From Leishmania panamensis (taxonomy: Eukaryota; Euglenozoa; Kinetoplastea; Trypanosomatida; Trypanosomatidae), in contig NC_025881.1 in the NCBI RefSeq assembly GCF_000755165.1, forward strand, positions 512,247-576,246: a stretch of DNA of 64,000 bases, written 5' to 3'. The notes below the pieces were generated by a model, which was not told where the DNA came from, searched no databases, and was given only the letters and a program-made list of their open reading frames with translations. The translations under genes were made by a program, and so were the position numbers. This document shows positions 59,603 to 64,000 of the stretch, piece after piece (position 1 is the stretch's first letter; every line of letters starts with the position of its first letter).

Positions 59603-62410
59603 TTAAGTGGCGTCGACGAGGTTGATCTGCTTTACTACAGACACGTCCCGCTGCCGCGCCTCCTCGTTTTCCTTGTCTTCCGCAACTTTCTCTGCGGCCT
59701 TCAACTCTGTGGCGTTGCTCTCGGCAACGGGCGTCATGCTCACCCGCGTCTGGGTAGGAGTGGCCTGAAGACTGTCAGTGATGGCTGTGGCGACCTGCCT
59801 TGCCAGTGACGCGCGTTGCGGCCAGGCAAACAGCAGCAGCGCGAGACCCCCGGTGAGTCCTACGGCTCTCAGTAGGTCTTTCAGCACACTGTAAATGAGG
59901 TCACCAATGGTGTCCTGCAGCACCGTTGCAACCACCATGCGGCCAACGAAGTACACCGCGACGCGTCGTATCGGCGGTCGATCGTGGGAGAAGAAGGTGA
60001 GGAAGTACTGACCTGACAACCAAGGGAACACATAGCGGAGAGAGAGGGCGTAGAGCTTGCTGGCGAAGGGCAGCACAGACAGGCCGATAAGCACTAAAGT
60101 GGCAACTGCATGCAGCAGGAAATACCGCACACACTCAACAAGATAAGCACGTACCAGCATCCAGAGGCCATTGACACGATTCGCTAAGACGTTCGGTGGC
60201 AGCCACGTGGCCATGCTGGCCGGTATGCAGCGAACAAGGAAGCTGCGGGCTGGCGTTCGCTGCTGTTGCTCTGCCACAACAAACTGGTTCAGCTCGTTGC
60301 GCATCGCGATCCCCAGCAGAGCCGTCTGAAGGAAGAAGACAGCCATGTGAGTAGAAAGGGAAGTAGTGCTGTAGTGATGCACTAGACTGGTCGCATAGCC
60401 ACCACCCACAGCAGCGTACCTGGCGCATACATACACCACCCTCTCGCCCTGGGCTGCGAGAAAGGCCAGCACTACCTTGAGCGTGGACCACTCGTAGCGC
60501 CACACACGCTTCTCCAGCGCCCACATGAAAGTGCAGAAGGGTGAAAAGTAGGCTAAGATGCGCAGCTGGGAAATCCATCGCCACAGATAGTGCAGTGCAA
60601 TGACGATCTTCGGCACCAGAGCCGCCAAGTATTGCACGGCGATAATCAACACTCGGACCACCGGCTGCAGAATGACGCTGAACGCGCAAAAAAAGGCTTG
60701 CTGTAGCGCCGCGACGATCCAGAGTGTGATGCGGTACTCCGCCTTCCACGACCAAGTATATACGGACCACACACCTGGCACCAAGTCGAGGGTGTCCATG
60801 GCGGCAGACACGATGGCAACGACAGACGTTCGCGTTTGTGCGCCAGCGCGGAAGGCAGAATGCGCCGCGTGCGCGCGCGCAAATGTGGCACACCGCGACG
60901 ATGGAGTTGCTAAAGCGCGTAACAGGGCCTCCCGGGCATCGACGCGATCTCCGTCTGCGTCGATTGACTCCTCTCGTCTTGTGGAGGGGCTGCACAGAGC
61001 CCCTCCCAAAAAGATAGCGACGTGTTCTGCCCCCCGCTTCACGTACGGCGCCATCTCCACCAACCAAACTCCGCACTGTTGCGCCAGCGCGAGCGTGGCC
61101 TCCCAGCTCACATGACAGGTCACCACCACCAGCGCCCACATCGGGGAAGCGACGTGACTACAGAAGAAGAGAAGCATGTCCTGCACACGGTGCACGTAGC
61201 CAGGGAACTGCCACCCAAGCCACACGAACAGCGGTGCCTTGGTGACAAACGACAGCGGTAGCTTCGCCACGTCTACCTCGTCGACGCACTCAATTAGCGA
61301 CGAGGAGACAGCAACGCCCAGCTCTCCTTGCAGTTGCGCCTGCACATCCGCGCACGACTGCTCAGCGTCAGCGCCTACATGGAGCGACCGCCAAGCGTAC
61401 TGTGCGCTGCTCAAAGAGTCCAGCGTGTGCCCCGCTTCTGCAGTCGTCGATGGCGCTAGCGACGACGATGGGTAAACGGCCCAGTGAATGGTGACGTTGC
61501 GCAGCAAGGTGTCATCCCGAAGCTGCAGACAACGTACATCCACGAATGTAGGTATAGTTGCCGCCGGCGGTGGCGTGGGGTCGGTGCGACTCTCTGGAAT
61601 GATACAGTACACATGGCTGTGCCGAATCGTGTTACGGCGGCCGACCAAGCGGATGCGGTCACTGCCTGCCATGACCGGTGTTGTGGTACGGATCTCACGC
61701 GTGTAGTGCGACAGCTGCGTGTTATCACCACTGGCTACAAGGAGGTACGTGGGGAACGGGGGCACCGCACCTTGCGTGATGTGGTCGCGCCTTCGACGCT
61801 TCTTCATACTTTCATTGCACTCGCTGACCCACTTCACACTGTTTGTCCACCACACTGATAGCTCAAGCAGTAGTCTGGGTAACGCCGCTGATGCTGTTGA
61901 GGTAGCCAGAGGCGACGAGCTGCCCTCGATCGTCACCTTGTCATAGTAGGAGTAGATGCTCAAAGAGGGTAACGGCGGCAGCGAAAGGATCAGCATTCGC
62001 TGGCCCTGCACGAGTGCGGACCACTCCTCCCTACTCAGGTCCACCTCTTCCACAAGTGCAGGGCCCACCAGGTGCATCACAACGAGGGAGTAAAACACAA
62101 AGCTGCTCACGCCGATCCAGCGGAGACTCCGTAGTGACCAGCAGAACGCACCGCTAGTGACGGTGGCGAGTAGCACCACCCACGGCATGAGGGCACTAAC
62201 ATCGCCAAAGAGAACAACAGCGGTGACCAGCACCGCTGCGCACATGCTATGCTCCAGCAAGGGCGGAAGGCGTCTATCCTCCACCACGTGGCAAATAAGG
62301 GCCCCAAGCGTATAGAGGAAAGCGCGAGCCATCGCTAAGAGAGCTACCACCCCGCAGAGAAGGGCGACACTGGCGTAAATCGTTGCCTCATCACAGTGGA
62401 TCGCAGGCAT
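59603..62410 (-). CDS. Polytopic membrane protein of unknown function (935 aa)
   Basis: The frame is open to 62719, but the Cys/Phe-rich first 103 codons look like pyrimidine-rich leader. The ATG at 62410 (MPAIHCDEATIYASV) gives 935 residues. At least ten hydrophobic segments are seen: three in the first 115 residues, several in the middle (ASPMWALVVVTCHVSW, TLWIVAALQQAFFCAFSVIL, VLIIAVQYLAALVPKIVIAL), and more near the end (TLVLIGLSVLPFASKLY, AVGLTGGLALLLFAW). A soluble loop of roughly 250 residues follows the first helices. The charged C-terminal tail ends in a Lys/Glu-rich stretch. No transporter signature is recognised. Confidence 0.88.
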   Translation of the reverse strand: MPAIHCDEATIYASVALLCGVVALLAMARAFLYTLGALICHVVEDRRLPPLLEHSMCAAVLVTAVVLFGDVSALMPWVVLLATVTSGAFCWSLRSLRWIGVSSFVFYSLVVMHLVGPALVEEVDLSREEWSALVQGQRMLILSLPPLPSLSIYSYYDKVTIEGSSSPLATSTASAALPRLLLELSVWWTNSVKWVSECNESMKKRRRRDHITQGAVPPFPTYLLVASGDNTQLSHYTREIRTTTPVMAGSDRIRLVGRRNTIRHSHVYCIIPESRTDPTPPPAATIPTFVDVRCLQLRDDTLLRNVTIHWAVYPSSSLAPSTTAEAGHTLDSLSSAQYAWRSLHVGADAEQSCADVQAQLQGELGVAVSSSLIECVDEVDVAKLPLSFVTKAPLFVWLGWQFPGYVHRVQDMLLFFCSHVASPMWALVVVTCHVSWEATLALAQQCGVWLVEMAPYVKRGAEHVAIFLGGALCSPSTRREESIDADGDRVDAREALLRALATPSSRCATFARAHAAHSAFRAGAQTRTSVVAIVSAAMDTLDLVPGVWSVYTWSWKAEYRITLWIVAALQQAFFCAFSVILQPVVRVLIIAVQYLAALVPKIVIALHYLWRWISQLRILAYFSPFCTFMWALEKRVWRYEWSTLKVVLAFLAAQGERVVYVCARYAAVGGGYATSLVHHYSTTSLSTHMAVFFLQTALLGIAMRNELNQFVVAEQQQRTPARSFLVRCIPASMATWLPPNVLANRVNGLWMLVRAYLVECVRYFLLHAVATLVLIGLSVLPFASKLYALSLRYVFPWLSGQYFLTFFSHDRPPIRRVAVYFVGRMVVATVLQDTIGDLIYSVLKDLLRAVGLTGGLALLLFAWPQRASLARQVATAITDSLQATPTQTRVSMTPVAESNATELKAAEKVAEDKENEEARQRDVSVVKQINLVDAT

Positions 62411-64000
62411 CTTTCTTTGCTCGTGTTTGGACGGAAGCAATGGAAATTTAAAGTCGAAGCGCACCGTGTGAGGCCGATGAGAGAAAGAGGAAACAAAAGC
62501 CTCAGTCCACCCGAGACGGTGCCAGGGAAAAGGGGAGGAGGAAAGGCCCAGGCAGAGGGGCGGTGGACAGCAGCAGTAGAAGCAACTCAGGCACGCTGAG
62601 AGAGGGAACCAAAGAGAGAAGAGGAGCGAATGGAGATGAGAGATGATCGGAGACACAAAAGAGAAGAAAACGCACAAACCTTCGAGCGCACGCACACACG
62701 CGTGCCGACGAAGACACAAGTGAGCTCCACCGATGACTCCTCACGCAAAAGAAAAGAGGGGGAGCGTGTGGAGGCCTCCAATGCCATGCGCTACAGCCGC
62801 GAAAGTCTGAGCGGAGGGAGGTGAAGGGAGGGAGATGGGGCGATGGTGCAAATGAGGTCCCCAACACCCACACCCCTACACGAGCACATCGGCACCAATT
62901 CGAGAACCAGCAGAAGCGCAATTTGACCGGTGCAAGGGTGCGTACGAGGTGGTGCGAGGCGGGGAGGAGTAAATTCAAAAAACAGAAGAATGAGAAATAA
63001 GAATGCAGCGCTAAAAGGGGGCAAACAGCTGAAGCAAAAAAAATGCGAAGAAACGCAGGGCTGCGCACCAAGAGGGGAGTGGAGGCAAGGGCATAAAGTG
63101 TCACAAGAAGAACTCTGGATAAGGTTGAGGAGCAGATAAGAACACACACACGCACACCTCTAGTTCTGTCCAGTATGCTATGGGGAGGGGGAGGGTGAAA
63201 CACAACACAAAGAAAAGTGAAGAAGCCTCTCTTCACTCAGCTTTGGCGGACCTCCTTGTGCATGCGGATGCAAACGAGGCAGCGAGAATACTGAACAGAA
63301 AAGCAAAGGAGCGAATGGGGCGAACGGAAAAAAAAAAGAAATGGCCCCAAAGCGAAGACGTAGCCCTCTTATCTCTCCGTGCCTTCCCTTTATGCTCCAG
63401 GGAGTGTACGTCGGCTGTGCGTTCACAGCGAAGAGGGATCAGCAGCTGCGGCTGCTCCTTTTTTTTGGGGGGAGGGAGAAGGAGGTAGTCAATGTCAAGG
63501 CGCGAATTGACGCTACTGATGCAGACGGTCTCTAATCCCTTCCGCGCTTTCTTTTGCTTGGCGAGGAAAACAAAAAACAGCAGATGCTTCCCCGTTTGGT
63601 TGTTGAAAGGGGAGTTTATGAAAGTGCTGATTGAGGAGGAAGACGGAGATGTGCAGTGGGTGCGTTTCACCGAGAGAGCGCGTAGAGGCAACCCATCAAT
63701 GTACGTGTGTGCTCCGTGGGCGAAGAAGGGGGAAGTGTGTAGATCAGTAATAGGACGAAGTGAGGGACAGGGGTGGTGGTGGCGGAGAGTGGCGACGAAC
63801 AAGGAGTGACGTGATGGGCATGCAGCAAGCAAGGGGCAAGAGCAAAAGTTAGGGCAGTACAGGCACAGCTTCGCACTGCAAACTTGCACACACAGAGCGA
63901 CTGACCCTGCCGCAAGGGAAGGGGGTTCGTGGGACGGGACTCATGTGTGTCGGACGTATCCGCGCTCGATCAGGATGAATGAAGCTAAGACGGAGGAGGT
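62411..64000. other. Right-edge intergenic region
   Basis: On the minus strand this holds the leader of the 935-aa gene, with long C/T-rich tracts at about 62510-62640 and 62960-63060. Open frames here are short, low-complexity and rich in Phe, Ser, Leu and Pro, as expected from pyrimidine-rich non-coding DNA. I see no gene up to the window edge. Confidence 0.5.

Noticed and set aside
62411..62719. 103-residue extension of the 935-aa membrane protein.
   Set aside because: It is a Phe/Ser/Cys/Leu-rich translation of a polypyrimidine tract, which is expected in a trans-splicing leader and not in a signal peptide.
63233..63889. 218-codon minus-strand open frame at the right edge.
   Set aside because: Its composition is low-complexity, it contains poly-Lys/Gln-like stretches from A/T-rich DNA, and no motif is seen. 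It is treated as leader or spacer.
1..64000. CRISPR arrays, bacterial operons, riboswitches or phage genes.
   Set aside because: Gene structure, spacers and product families are those of a trypanosomatid nucleus. No spaced direct-repeat array or bacterial signal was seen.

Overview
The window is trypanosomatid nuclear DNA, almost certainly Leishmania or a close relative. The genes are long, intronless and GC-rich. They lie in two directional clusters and are separated by 0.5-4 kb spacers full of polypyrimidine tracts and (GT)n/(CA)n microsatellites. Several genes are diagnostic: a glycosome-targeted arginase, a kinetoplastid-type Rieske protein, a single metacaspase with a Pro/Gln-rich tail, and SIDER-like degenerate retroposons between genes. 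From memory of L. major, choline kinase, arginase, Rieske protein and metacaspase occur in this order on chromosome 35, so the window is probably syntenic with it. The arginase differs clearly from the L. mexicana protein I remember, so the species may be Viannia or another divergent lineage; I cannot fix it.

Layout. Bases 1-12186 form a plus-strand cluster: a repeat-bearing coiled-coil protein cut by the window edge, a carrier-like membrane protein, and choline/ethanolamine kinase. Bases 12187-17639 are a convergent strand-switch region, where the opposing polycistronic units should terminate. It contains a GC island and a frameshifted minus-strand gene relic. Bases 17640-62410 form a minus-strand cluster. 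In transcription order, right to left, it holds a 935-aa polytopic membrane protein, a 793-aa nucleoporin-like solenoid, a 575-aa type II membrane protein with a glycosyltransferase-like C terminus, metacaspase, an OMS1-like methyltransferase, a 1943-aa solenoid-like protein, a 748-aa PPR/PIN-like protein, the Rieske protein, a 371-aa unknown, a 729-aa thioredoxin-like membrane protein, an FCP1-like/CCCH zinc-finger protein, a 364-aa secreted ependymin-like candidate, a broken BAHD-like acyltransferase, and arginase. I recognise no gene in the last 1.6 kb.

Functionally this is a typical mixed kinetoplastid cluster: phospholipid synthesis (choline kinase), polyamine precursor supply (arginase), respiration (Rieske, OMS1-like), cell-death or proteostasis protease (metacaspase), and several unknowns. 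Genes share transcription, not pathway, and control is expected after transcription.

The most unusual structures are non-coding. Two nearly identical SIDER-like copies sit in inverted orientation about 11 kb apart and bracket choline kinase, the strand switch and arginase. A perfect 48-bp inverted repeat lies just downstream of the 575-aa gene, and its loop resembles a SIDER end. A second perfect hairpin with 17-bp arms lies just past the stop of the 793-aa gene. All similarities were judged by eye, without alignment software.
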